Assembly (NCBI GenBank): GCA_016169945.1 | Contig: JADLSH010000326.1 | Coordinates: 1,178,001-1,242,000, forward strand | Source: Trachythela sp. YZ-2020 | Taxonomy: Eukaryota; Cnidaria; Anthozoa; Malacalcyonacea; Clavulariidae | DNA: 64,000 nt | Reading direction: 5' to 3' | Shown here: positions 30,151 to 38,504 of the stretch, in pieces | Layout of the letters: each line of letters opens with the position of its first letter | How positions within the stretch are numbered: position 1 is the first letter of the stretch | Made by a program: the position numbers and the translations under genes | The notes under the pieces: generated by a model | Database searches by the model: none | The model's input: only the letters and a program-made list of their open reading frames with translations | What the model was told of the DNA's origin: nothing

Positions 30151-32276
30151 CTCGAGAAATTAGAGCCAATTCTTGTTCTCTGACTTCTGTCAGTAAGGAA
30201 GTTGGCAATCCAATTAATTAGAATAGGGTGTACACGCATGTTAATGAGTTTCTGCATCAGAATGTTGAAATCGATGCGGTCGAAAGCTTTAGAAAAGTCT
30301 AGCATGCATATCCGTAGGCAGGCTCCAGGTGTGTCCATCGCTTCAAACCATTTATGGAGCAGGTGTATCAACGCCATGGTGGTGTTGGATCCTTTAATTG
30401 AGCCAAATTGGAGCTTATCAATTTGGTCGCGGATTGACTGCAAGAGCCAGTTATATGGAAATGACTCCAGAATCTTACTCACTATGGGCGTGAGCGATAT
30501 CGGTCGAAAATCAGAGTCAACATTCAGAGCAGGGGAAGACTTTGCTGCAGGGATGACGTTCGCAGATTTCCACAGGGATGGGACATAACCATCATGAATA
30601 GAGGCATTAAATATGGATGCTAATGGGCAACATAATAACGAGGAATTTTCACGGAGGAACCAAGACGTGATTTCGTCAGGACCTGCAGCTGAAAAGGACT
30701 TGACGGATTGTAATGCTTTCTCGGTGTCGTCGACTGAAATGTAAAAGTCGGGAGGAAAATCACCGACTTCGAGGGGCGTCCAAGCAAGCGAAGGCAGAGA
30801 ATTCCCAACGGCAACGAACTTGTCGTTAAACAGGTTGGCCAGAGCCGAATCGGAATAGGGCTGTCCGTTGTACACCAGTGTGGAAACGTTTTTAGATGGG
30901 GCAAGGCCAGCGATATTTTTGACAGCGGACCACCACTTCCGTGAATTCGACTGAGTAGTATTAGCGACATTGTTCGTATAATACTTTGAGCGAGCACGCC
31001 TACACAAGCTATTAATTTTGTTCCTATAGAATCGAAACATAGGCTTGTTTCCTCTGCGCCAGGTCACTTGGCGTTTCGATATTAATCTTTTTATCTCCGG
31101 AGTAATCCAGGGCTTATCGCTGCTATCAGATTTGATACGCTTGAGCGGGAGATATTTATCAACAATACCATCGACAAGAGAAGAGAAGTATTGGAACTGT
31201 TCGTCACAAGAGCCTAGATGATACATTGGAGACCAGTTAACGTTGGATAGGGCTTCAGTGATTAACCTCCGATTGAAGGGACGCGCGTCCCTAACCATTC
31301 GGAAGGACCGTGAGTTCCTACGATGATTCGGTGGATTTAGTAAAACTGAGTTATGGTCTGAGAATCCGAGTGGAGGAACAACTTCAGGAACGTCGTAAAA
31401 TTTCGAAATGTTCGTGAATATTTTATCAAGAATGTTTGATCCTCTAGTAGCTTTCTTCACAATCTGTTTTAAGGAAAACGAATTACACAGTTGACGGTGT
31501 TTGAAATGGTTGAAGTCGCCGGTTATGATGATAGCAGCTCCTGGGTTGGCTGTTAGAGCGCGGTCAAGGGACTCGGTAAGATAAGCCAACATAGCCCTAT
31601 TGTCACTATTTGGCGGATGATAAATGGCTCCCAATACGATTGAATTAATGCCACGTGGTAGGCGTCTTGGTTTGATTAATAGCCACAAGGCTTCAAATTC
31701 AGGGTTCGAGAGATCTTTCAAATGGACTACAGGTAGACAGTTTTTCACGTAAGCGCACACGCCTCCACCTCTTCTACCATCTTCTCGATCACGCCTAAAT
31801 ATAGAGAACCCACTTAAGTTTATCACTGCGCTATCAACGTTGGAAGTGAGCCACGTTTCGGTGATAACTACGATGTCTGCAAGGAGATTAGAGACGGTAC
31901 CGGAAAGTTCATCAATCTTATTTACTAGTGACCTCGAGTTGGACATGAACAGGGAAGGTACGGAACTGCATGACTTTGGGGGTCCTATCTGTTGTGAGCA
32001 CGTCACAGATTTTCTACATTCATCGTTCATAGGTATATTGATTAAGTTAGATCGGTGTACATTATTGTTATTTACTCTCACGATACGTTTTGAAGTTATA
32101 ATCGGGATAGCACTTGATTCGCTAGGGTACTTGGGTATATCACTTCCCATTAAGTTATTGTTAGGCGTGAAACAAGAGTTAGTTGAGATCGGTCGGGATG
32201 ATGTAGTTTCGGATTGGTTCTCGTGGCTTGGCGGACAAAGTCGAGGTAACTCAGCCAATCCCTCGTTCGGGGACAT
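30081..32276 (-). CDS. ORF2 N-terminal part of element H: endonuclease and RT
   Basis: 731 codons open. The endonuclease shows FMSNSRSLVNKIDEL, IVVITETWLTSNV (catalytic E), FRRDREDGRRGGGVCAYVKN, VLGAIYHPPNSDN, IIITGDFNHFKHRQL (D and N), KATRGSNILDKIFTN and LGFSDHNSVLL (SDH). The linker includes RRARSKYYTNNV. The RT includes SFSAAGPDEITSWFL, LWKSANVIPAAKSS, DFRPISLTPIVSKILE, IKGSNTTMALIHLL and CMLDFSKAFDRIDFNILM (motif A), ending in motif B (NGGVP). One indel separates it from the C-terminal frame. It is the best-preserved ORF2 in the window. Confidence 0.9.
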   Translation of the reverse strand: MSPNEGLAELPRLCPPSHENQSETTSSRPISTNSCFTPNNNLMGSDIPKYPSESSAIPIITSKRIVRVNNNNVHRSNLINIPMNDECRKSVTCSQQIGPPKSCSSVPSLFMSNSRSLVNKIDELSGTVSNLLADIVVITETWLTSNVDSAVINLSGFSIFRRDREDGRRGGGVCAYVKNCLPVVHLKDLSNPEFEALWLLIKPRRLPRGINSIVLGAIYHPPNSDNRAMLAYLTESLDRALTANPGAAIIITGDFNHFKHRQLCNSFSLKQIVKKATRGSNILDKIFTNISKFYDVPEVVPPLGFSDHNSVLLNPPNHRRNSRSFRMVRDARPFNRRLITEALSNVNWSPMYHLGSCDEQFQYFSSLVDGIVDKYLPLKRIKSDSSDKPWITPEIKRLISKRQVTWRRGNKPMFRFYRNKINSLCRRARSKYYTNNVANTTQSNSRKWWSAVKNIAGLAPSKNVSTLVYNGQPYSDSALANLFNDKFVAVGNSLPSLAWTPLEVGDFPPDFYISVDDTEKALQSVKSFSAAGPDEITSWFLRENSSLLCCPLASIFNASIHDGYVPSLWKSANVIPAAKSSPALNVDSDFRPISLTPIVSKILESFPYNWLLQSIRDQIDKLQFGSIKGSNTTMALIHLLHKWFEAMDTPGACLRICMLDFSKAFDRIDFNILMQKLINMRVHPILINWIANFLTDRSQRTRIGSNFSSWRTINGGVPKEQNWAHSSSSSW

Positions 32277-33034
32277 CCGATATGCTTGTATGGTGGGTTC
32301 TTGGTTCGCTGACGCTTTGGAAAAGGAGATTGACTATAGTCAACAGGACTTTCAACCAAAGGTAAACGGGAATGCCAGACGGGTACTTGGGATTTAGTTC
32401 GGGGACGTCCGATATGCTGGCATGGTGGATTCTTGGTTCGCTGACGCTTTGGAAAAGGAGATTGACTATAGTCAACTGGGATTTCAACCAAAGGTAAACG
32501 GGAAAGCCACTCGGGTACTTGGGATTTAGGGCGGGTTGGGAGAGGCAGATCAGACTTGATTTTATTGTTAACATTTGTGCTTTGTAGGGCAACCCTCGTA
32601 TTCGGCGTATCATAATCTTAGCTGTTATCTTCACCACACTGTTGGCTTATAGGGGCCGAAGTGTCATCAGCATGCGCGCTTTTTTCGAGTGGACTGTCAC
32701 TAGGAACAGCACAAGCCTCGGCATTCACGGTTGAGATAGCATATACATCGCAGTCATCGACGAACACAGTTGTTCCAGGCGAAAGGCGACTAGAAACAGC
32801 ACAGGCGTCTAAATTCGCAGTTAAGGTAGAGTTTCCTTTAACTATTTTTTCACACGGGCTCAGGTCACTACTCACATTTGTTGTATTCTTTGGCGACAAT
32901 CTCCCCTCCAACTCCGAGATGCATGATTTGGGATGTAAATTTTCGCAGGACAATTTGTATAGCTCTTGTTTATTTATATTGATGGTATTATTCTGTTCAA
33001 AGAGTTTGTACGACAAAACTTGTAGCTGAGTTTC
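32150..33034 (-). pseudogene. ORF1 of element H, C-terminal part
   Basis: One minus frame runs through the segment with a single TAA at 32,618-32,620. It contains a polar helix (VETQLQVLSYKLFEQNN), an acidic Ala/Cys/Ser-rich stretch and two 132-bp in-frame repeats (PFPKRQRTKNPP modules), and ends with DWLSYLDFV, like ORF1 of element E. It overlaps the ORF2 lead-in. The 5' part is at 39,603-40,650, and the frame is continuous across the Polinton-like insertion once one target copy is discounted. Confidence 0.8.
32265..32528 (-). repeat. 132-bp in-frame tandem duplication in ORF1 of element H
   Basis: Two adjacent copies start at 32,265 and 32,397 and differ at about a dozen positions. The unit of 44 codons preserves the frame and encodes a basic SPFPKRQRTKNPP segment, so the ORF1 protein carried two copies of a possible nucleic-acid-binding patch. 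CTATAGTC palindromes lie within each unit. Confidence 0.85.
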
Positions 33035-33040
33035 AACGTT
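33035..33040. other. Left target-site duplication of the Polinton-like element
   Basis: AACGTT, matched by AACGTT at 39,597-39,602. A six-base duplication is the established size for Polintons/Mavericks. Confidence 0.9.
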
Positions 33041-33339
33041 AGTAGGGAAAAAAACGGGATCCTGGGCCAAAAAAATGCTGACGTCAGCAAAAAATGAAAA
33101 CGTCAGCAAAAATACAAACGTCAGCATTTTTTACACCCGATTCCCTATCACGTATCACCCACGTGTCACCCACGCTCGCTCGCGCTCGCTACTCACGTGC
33201 AACTTACACGTGACACCCAACTATTACACAATATTGTCCAACTATTGCGCAACATCGTAACACCCCCGCCCAACAATGGGAGTTACGGTAAAATGTTTCT
33301 AAAATATTTTTGAAACATTGTTTTTAAATATTTTCGAAA
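33041..33339 (+). repeat. Left terminal inverted repeat of the Polinton-like element
   Basis: It begins AGTAGGGAAAAAAACGGG. It holds clustered GACGTCAGC/AACGTCAGC repeats (33,070-33,125) that include the palindrome TGACGTCA, then CACGTG palindromes and a CGCTCGCTCGCGCTCG tract, and ends at TATTTTCGAAAA. The right copy differs at only a few bases. Confidence 0.9.
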
Positions 33340-33465
33340 ATGTAAATGTATAAGTATAGAAGAAGTATAAGTATACAGTAAATGTAGTGTATCGGTACGG
33401 TGTCCATTTTGTTTTATAAGATAGTAATTGTTATAATATTAATCTAATCTAATAAATATTATAAG

Positions 33466-33717
33466 ATGAGTTGTGAAACATTAAAGTGTACAAAATGTAA
33501 AAATCCAGGGACCTTTGCATATGGAAAGATTATAGAGTGTTACTGTGGAAAACTTGAGACCTTTGACAAACAACATTCTGATAATTCAAAATTCTCACCT
33601 CTTATTCCCATCAAAAATTATAAACATATTGCGAATGTTAAAACAATAGAAAATGACAATGGGTTTACTTGGATTGAGCTTTTTTCAGCAAAACCCCACC
33701 CTAAAAACTTTTTATGA
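33466..33717 (+). CDS. Small Cys-rich protein of the Polinton-like element
   Basis: 83 codons, with a zinc-ribbon-like pattern near the start (CTKCKNPGTFAYGKIIECYCGK; C-x2-C and C-x-C pairs). ATG at 33,466 is the first after the TIR, about 125 bp inside, with a TATAAG-type sequence at 33,415-33,420 upstream. It overlaps the next frame by 65 bp in the +1 frame. Either the two are separate overlapping genes, or a one-base change has split one protein with a Cys-rich head and a membrane tail. Function unknown. Confidence 0.6.
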   Translation: MSCETLKCTKCKNPGTFAYGKIIECYCGKLETFDKQHSDNSKFSPLIPIKNYKHIANVKTIENDNGFTWIELFSAKPHPKNFL

Positions 33718-34165
33718 AACTGTTGCAAAGGCTGCAGAATTAGAACAAGATAACATAAAATTAGAAAACAAAATAAGACCTAAACTTGTCGAGGTTATAA
33801 AAATTTTACAAGACGAAACCGATAACAACCCTCTAAAAAAGTTTGAGAAGTTTAAAAAGTGGGCTAAAAAGAACTTGGGTATCACATCAGCCATAAGTAT
33901 AAGTGTTGCAGGTTTAATAACAGGAATTGTAACAGCGGCAAGAGGAGCTCTCGCTGTCGGTGCTCGCGGTGTCTCTGCTTTTGGAAAAGGACTCGCTAAA
34001 ATACTTAGTACATTAGGTCCTGTATTTGGTGCTATCGGTAAAATAATCTCAGCTGTTCTAAGTATGGGTGCAAAAGGGTTAGTGTGGTTGGGTAACAACA
34101 TGTGGATTCTTGCGATAGCGTTAGGTTACTTTGCATACAACGAGTTCCAAACTAGACGTAAATAG
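33653..34165 (+). CDS. Gly/Ala-rich membrane protein of the Polinton-like element
   Basis: 170 codons. A charged helical N-terminal half (ELEQDNIKLENKIRPKL) precedes three hydrophobic, Gly/Ala-rich segments: SAISISVAGLITGIVTAA, a GARGVSAFGKGL to LSTLGPVFGAIGKIISAVLS stretch, and WILAIALGYFAYNEF. It ends in the basic tail QTRRK. The pattern suits a membrane-inserting virion component. I know no family for it. The true start is uncertain because of the overlap with the Cys-rich frame; the real beginning may lie in that frame. Confidence 0.6.
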   Translation: MTMGLLGLSFFQQNPTLKTFYETVAKAAELEQDNIKLENKIRPKLVEVIKILQDETDNNPLKKFEKFKKWAKKNLGITSAISISVAGLITGIVTAARGALAVGARGVSAFGKGLAKILSTLGPVFGAIGKIISAVLSMGAKGLVWLGNNMWILAIALGYFAYNEFQTRRK

Positions 34166-34218
34166 GTCTTATAAGAAATAGGTTTTATAAAAAAATAAAA
34201 TTATAATAGTAATAAAGT

Positions 34219-34623
34219 ATGAACGGAAGTACAGTAAAACTTGAAACACCCGAAGTATTTGAAATCCCAAGTTGTTTAACATGGGGTATTGAAAAGTCTA
34301 AGTTTAAAAATGGTGGTTATAATGTGCCACTTGTCATTGAGGATGATGAAATAGTACAAAAACTTACAAATTTGACAAACAAACACAAAACTAAAAAGGT
34401 TATGAAAGGTTATACCGGTAACACATTATACTTATCGGTACCTGGTTTAACAGAAAAACAACAAACAGAACTTTTAGGTGTTGGCAGATTGTATGTTAGT
34501 ATTATTTTTGAGTGTAACTCTGTGTATGAAAAACATGAGAGTGGCGAGAGATATTTAAACTTTAAAGTAAAAAGACTTAGAAAAGAAAGTGAGTATGTAC
34601 CAGAAGGTATTGCAGAAGATTAG
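34219..34623 (+). CDS. Hypothetical 134-residue protein of the Polinton-like element
   Basis: An open frame with ATG at 34,219 follows an A-rich leader (AGTAATAAAGT) about 50 bp after the previous stop. It is rich in Lys and Glu with alternating hydrophobic residues (TLYLSVPGL, RLYVSIIFECNSVYE), suggesting a small beta-rich fold, and has an acidic C-terminus. The size and charge would allow a single-stranded DNA-binding role, but no motif proves it. Same strand and spacing as its neighbours, so probably co-expressed. Confidence 0.55.
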   Translation: MNGSTVKLETPEVFEIPSCLTWGIEKSKFKNGGYNVPLVIEDDEIVQKLTNLTNKHKTKKVMKGYTGNTLYLSVPGLTEKQQTELLGVGRLYVSIIFECNSVYEKHESGERYLNFKVKRLRKESEYVPEGIAED

Positions 34624-34732
34624 ACTAAAAACAAAAAAATATTAAATGTAAATTTGTAAGATGCCTTATAGGTATTTTACAAATTTTTTTGCGTTTCGCT
34701 ACGCTCGGCCTCGCTACGCTCGTTTTGATAAA

Positions 34733-34894
34733 ATGGAACAATTAAAAAAGGATTTAAAAATATTAAAAGAGGAGGTTAAAATATTAAAAGAACAAATTAA
34801 AAAATTAGAAAAACAAAATAAAACTAGTTTAATATTGGATGAAATTATAAGTATGAACCTTTCAGAAAGTGAAAGTGATTATGATGATGATTAA
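34733..34894 (+). CDS. Short coiled-coil protein with acidic tail
   Basis: From ATG at 34,733 the frame reads as regular heptads (MEQLKKDLKILKEEVKILKE, then QIKKLEKQNK), followed by a Ser/Asp/Glu tail (SESESDYDDD). An in-frame ATG at 34,661 would add a 24-residue head that includes a CGCTACGCTCG repeat; the internal start is preferred because the head looks like repeat sequence. A small oligomeric scaffold or leucine-zipper-like protein is plausible. Confidence 0.5.
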   Translation: MEQLKKDLKILKEEVKILKEQIKKLEKQNKTSLILDEIISMNLSESESDYDDD

Positions 34895-34973
34895 AATAGG
34901 GCTAATTTTAATTATATTATATATTTTTTAAGTATATAATATAACACACACACACTCTCTCACACACACAAAC
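34895..34973. repeat. CA/CT-rich tract between convergent gene sets
   Basis: Simple sequence (ACACACACACACTCTCTC...) lies exactly where the plus-strand and minus-strand genes of the Polinton-like element meet, after an AT-rich TATATAAT stretch. It may act as a transcription boundary. Confidence 0.6.
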
Positions 34974-35474
34974 TTATTCTTGGTTCTCAGATGGAAGGTC
35001 TTCGCTTGGTTTCGCTTCACTCGCTTCACTTGACCCGCCTAAGTCTTCTTCACTTTGTTTATGTTCCGTTATGTTTATGTGGTTGCAACATAATATACCT
35101 AAACCAGACACCGCAAATAAATATTTACTATAATAATCATCTGGTGTGAAACTTGGGAGAAGATCCTTAATAACAAACATTATGTTCTCATCCTCCAATA
35201 TTTTTTCTATAAATTTACCCTTCTCCCTAATTGTAAAGTAATCCCCACAAAAGTTATCAGAAAGGGATACTGCAAGTAGTACAAATTTAACTGCCATCTT
35301 TTGTCGGTTAAGATCATCCTTATGTTTAATGTACTCGTTCTTTATATTTTTTAATACAGAATGCGTTACCCTTCTTTTGTTTCTTAAATATGACTTAGTT
35401 TGGTTAATAAAACCTTTCTCAGCGAGATCTATTAACTCGCTGCGTAATGCTTCAGTCTCTTCTGTAGTGTCCAT
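34974..35474 (-). CDS. Hypothetical 166-residue helical protein of the Polinton-like element
   Basis: A mostly alpha-helical composition (TEALRSELIDLAEKGFINQ; KNIKNEYIKHKDDLNRQKM) precedes a hydrophobic stretch (YLFAVSGLGILCC) and a Ser/Glu-rich tail. No known family recognised. It lies about 50 bp downstream of the packaging ATPase on the same strand. Confidence 0.55.
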   Translation of the reverse strand: MDTTEETEALRSELIDLAEKGFINQTKSYLRNKRRVTHSVLKNIKNEYIKHKDDLNRQKMAVKFVLLAVSLSDNFCGDYFTIREKGKFIEKILEDENIMFVIKDLLPSFTPDDYYSKYLFAVSGLGILCCNHINITEHKQSEEDLGGSSEASEAKPSEDLPSENQE

Positions 35475-35525
35475 TTATTATTGTAAAACATAATTTTAGG
35501 TTGTTTTACAATATTTTAGGTTGTT

Positions 35526-36116
35526 TTAAAATATTATTTTATGTGAGCGGGGGTATCTAAGATTAATCTCTAACCTGGCATATTTGTTTTCTTTAAGTGC
35601 ATTTCTTAGTGCGAATTGTTCTTGTTTTGGAATGTCTAAGAACTCATCGGTTATTGTTTTCCATGCAAGTGCGCTGGGTGTATCAAAAATTACTAATTTT
35701 GCAATGTTCTCACGATAGGAGGGTGTTATTGCCGTTAATTTTTGAGTAATTACTATTGTACTTAGATTGTAATGCCTAGCCGAGAAAGCTAAGTTTACAA
35801 GTTCAGATGATCTGGTTTTAACAGATTTTGAACTTGCACAATCATCTAATATTATTAGGGAATTAGTACCTTTAAAGTTATCGGAAATGTATTTTAAGAA
35901 ACTTTCTACTTGGTCTTGGTCACATTGTATTGCATAGAACCCCTTGGAGTCCTTATACTTCCAATCTTGGTATGTTTTGTTGTACTCAAATGTTGGACAG
36001 ATGAGAAATATGTATTGGAAATGTTTGTTATACTCGTTGGTTAGTAGGTTTAATAGGTAATATGTTTTACCACATTCCGTTGCGCCAACTATAAGCATGT
36101 TAAATGGTGTATTCAT
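35526..36116 (-). CDS. A32-like (FtsK/HerA superfamily) DNA-packaging ATPase
   Basis: 196 residues, near the usual size for Polinton and virophage packaging ATPases (about 200-250). Walker A is GATECGKT at residues 11-18, Walker B is SLIILDD with the Asp pair at 91-92, and a sensor-like TIVITQ follows at about 138-143. The enzyme would translocate genomic DNA into preformed capsids. The frame is complete. ATG at 36,116 lies about 20 bp after the stop of the collagen-like gene, as in a compact viral transcription unit. Its presence implies that the element, or its helper, forms particles. Confidence 0.85.
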   Translation of the reverse strand: MNTPFNMLIVGATECGKTYYLLNLLTNEYNKHFQYIFLICPTFEYNKTYQDWKYKDSKGFYAIQCDQDQVESFLKYISDNFKGTNSLIILDDCASSKSVKTRSSELVNLAFSARHYNLSTIVITQKLTAITPSYRENIAKLVIFDTPSALAWKTITDEFLDIPKQEQFALRNALKENKYARLEINLRYPRSHKIIF

Positions 36117-36135
36117 TTTATTTATTTATTTAGTA

Positions 36136-37311
36136 CTAACCAACCTTTGTGAAAACCATGACTGGGTCATAAACATCGTAAACAAGATAACTATAATCAT
36201 CACCAAAAAAATTTGTGTAAGATTTTAGTTCAACTGTCGCTCCTTTTGCAATGGTAATAATACCTTCCATGTAAATGTCTTGTGGAAAAGTTTTATATGT
36301 ATCGCCCTGTGTCACGACTTTAAAAAAGGGTTTAATGGTATTTTCTACATAGATACAAGTTTCAAGATCTGCATAGTCAGCATCATCAGACGAGTACCAA
36401 GTATCGGTTGTAGTAATATTAGGGCTACCACTTTCAAATTTAGTTGGTTTCAAGGATAGCTTGTATTTAAGTATGTAATCTCCTTGGGTGGTTATTATGG
36501 CCGTGAGAATTTTGTTGTCATTTCTAGTACAAAATAAGTTATTTTTTGCAGCTTTGTATGTATGTTTACCCATATTATGGAAATGACTTAACAAAAATAC
36601 ATTAGAAGGTCCTTGTGGGCCGGTGGATCCAGTGTTGCCTTTGTCACATTTATTTCCTTTGAGGCCTTTTGCACCGGTTACACCTCTTTGTCCGGTGGAT
36701 CCAGAATTACCTTGGGCCCCCATACTCCCACGATCACCTTGTACTCCAACCATCCCGGTATATCCTCTTGGTCCGATACTTCCACGATCTCCTTTTACGC
36801 CAGCACCTGTTTGACCGATGGGGCCTTATGGGCCGGTGTTTCCGATTAATCCATTTGGGCCTCTTTGACCGGTATCGCCTTTGTCACCTTTGTCACCTTT
36901 ATTTCCTTTGAGGCCTTCGGGCCCCTGGAATCCAGATGCACCCATTAACCCAGTGTCGCCTTTGTTACCTTTGTCACCTTTATCGCCTTTATCGCCTTTA
37001 TCGCCTTTTGTACCGGTGTGACTACCTGTGGGACCTGTAACTCCACGAGCACCTCTTTGTCCGGTGTCACCTTTGAGGCCTTTTGGACCGGTGTTTCCGA
37101 TGGGTCCCTGTAATCCGTTTGGGCCGATAAGTCCGGTTGTGCCTTTTGATCCCTGGTCACCTTTAAACCCTTTAAGACCTCTTGGCCCCGGATTACCCTG
37201 TTCGCCTTGTATTCCGTCAGGCCCTTGCGGACCAGATGATCCTTGTGGCCCTTGTTGACCACCTATTGATGTGTATCTATTATCTTTTGTGAAACCAAAT
37301 GCTAATGCCAT
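36136..37311 (-). pseudogene. Collagen-like fibre protein with one in-frame stop
   Basis: From ATG at 37,311 the N-terminus MALAFGFTKDNRYTS leads into roughly 65 Gly-X-Y triplets, with Lys-Gly-Asp repeats (GDKGDKGDKG). A C-terminal globular domain of about 150 residues follows (from VFLLSHFHNMGKHTYKAA), with beta-strand-like sequence to the end. Collagen-like virion proteins are known in virophages and giant viruses. One TAA at 36,826-36,828 (codon 162) interrupts an otherwise perfect frame. The start is only 4 bp after the stop of the upstream gene. The short lead-in resembles that of the upstream protein. Confidence 0.8.
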
Positions 37312-37315
37312 TATT

Positions 37316-37861
37316 TTATTTAGGGTTAAAAAGATTGTTTGGCTCAACAGTGTAAGTGGTCACATGGAGAGTAGACTCGTTACCGCCTGTTTCATCAGAA
37401 AGTTGTTTAAATTTTACAGTCATAAGTTCCATGGTTTTGTACTCCGGGACAACTTTTGGAATGCTAAATTCTTCGTTCAACATGAAGTAGTTTGTACCCG
37501 GAATCTGTTTAGTTGCTAAATTTATTTCTTTTAAATCCCTCGTAATTATTGTACCATCCGACATTATACAGTATAAAGAATATAATATTCTCATTGGCGT
37601 TGTAATATCAGCATCGTCGTCCATGAGGTGAGCTCTAAGAGATATCCCAGACTTCTCCGTAAACCACTTGTGACACCAGATGTACATTGGTCCATAGTTT
37701 TTCATTCTGTCAACAGGGTGACGCCATCTGTTTTTTGCCAATCCATCATAAGAACCCCGGAAATCACTAGTCGTTAGTAAGTACATTGGTTCTGCTCTAA
37801 TAGGTTTTAGGTTGTGAATATAGTTTGGTTCATCGTTCGAATATCCAAATCTTAATGCCAT
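37316..37861 (-). CDS. Putative small capsid or vertex protein of the Polinton-like element
   Basis: 181 residues starting MALRFGYSNDEPNY, similar to the start of the collagen-like protein (MALAFGFTKDNRY). The middle has several short beta-prone segments (YGPMYIWCHKWF, GISLRAHLMDDD, RILYSLYCIMSDGTI) and the end has TLHVTTYTVEPNNLF. The length and beta-rich look are compatible with a single jelly-roll minor capsid (penton-like) protein, but no diagnostic motif is visible. Position next to the fibre and ATPase genes supports a virion role. Complete frame. Confidence 0.6.
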   Translation of the reverse strand: MALRFGYSNDEPNYIHNLKPIRAEPMYLLTTSDFRGSYDGLAKNRWRHPVDRMKNYGPMYIWCHKWFTEKSGISLRAHLMDDDADITTPMRILYSLYCIMSDGTIITRDLKEINLATKQIPGTNYFMLNEEFSIPKVVPEYKTMELMTVKFKQLSDETGGNESTLHVTTYTVEPNNLFNPK

Positions 37862-38109
37862 ATTGTATTTTATTTATGCGGATGTAAATTAAATTAGTAA
37901 CCTTTTTGTGATTACAAATTAAAACATTTTTATAAATTGTTTTAAAAATATTTTAAACCATTTTACATTTAAGATTATAAATGAGTAATAACATAACTTT
38001 AATTGCAAGTTTCTTAAGTAATAACAAAACTTTAATTACAAGTTTCTTGATAGAATAATAGTGCTGATTTTTATTGGGTCAGCCTCGTTGATAATGTAGT
38101 GCTCTAAGT
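37862..38109. other. AT-rich intergenic segment of the Polinton-like element
   Basis: No gene. It contains a direct repeat of GAGTAATAACATAACTTTAA and AAGTAATAACAAAACTTTAA-type sequence (37,983-38,046, each followed by ATTRCAAGTTTCTT) and probably promoters for the minus-strand genes. Confidence 0.5.
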
Positions 38110-38504
38110 AAATATACTAAACTTCATCATCCGTTAGAAAACAAGAACAAAAAGAAATAAAATATACTAAATTAAACAACGACATCCTCAAAAAAATCAT
38201 CATCGCAAAAGGTAATGGTGATGGTTTTTGTCATCAATGGTGGCCAAATTGTAAAAAAGTATTATTTCCAATATTAAAAAAGCTTGTAAAAGAAGAGAGT
38301 GAGTGTGAAAATTTTATCAGGCAATATAACTTCGAAGAATCTCTATTTGAAGAAAGTATTGAACAACTGAATATTGAACTTGGTGGTGGGTGTGGTGAAA
38401 ATTTATACATCTGTGATGGGGAATATCAAAAAATTATTATCGTAAAATATACAAAAATAGTAAAAAAAATATTAGACATAATAAAAAAGAAATATTTTAT
38501 TTAG
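38110..38504 (+). pseudogene. Start-less open frame of the Polinton-like element
   Basis: On the plus strand an open, Lys-rich frame without an ATG runs from just after a TAA near 38,115 to a TAG at 38,502-38,504. It includes GNGDGFCHQWWPNCKKVLF and GGGCGENLYICDGEY blocks whose Cys/Trp content argues against chance. It runs opposite to its neighbours and overlaps the end of the 168-residue gene by four bases. It is probably the remnant of a gene whose 5' end was lost. Confidence 0.45.

Noticed and set aside
31840..32397. Plus-strand frame of 185 codons
   Set aside because: It lies opposite the conserved endonuclease start and ORF1 end of element H.
34895..34973. CA repeat in the Polinton-like element as a CRISPR-like or satellite array
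   Set aside because: Simple dinucleotide tract without spacers.
36613..37258. Pro-rich plus-strand frames opposite the collagen-like gene
   Set aside because: They are the antisense of Gly-X-Y triplets; the minus strand has the coherent gene with start, repeat and C-terminal domain.
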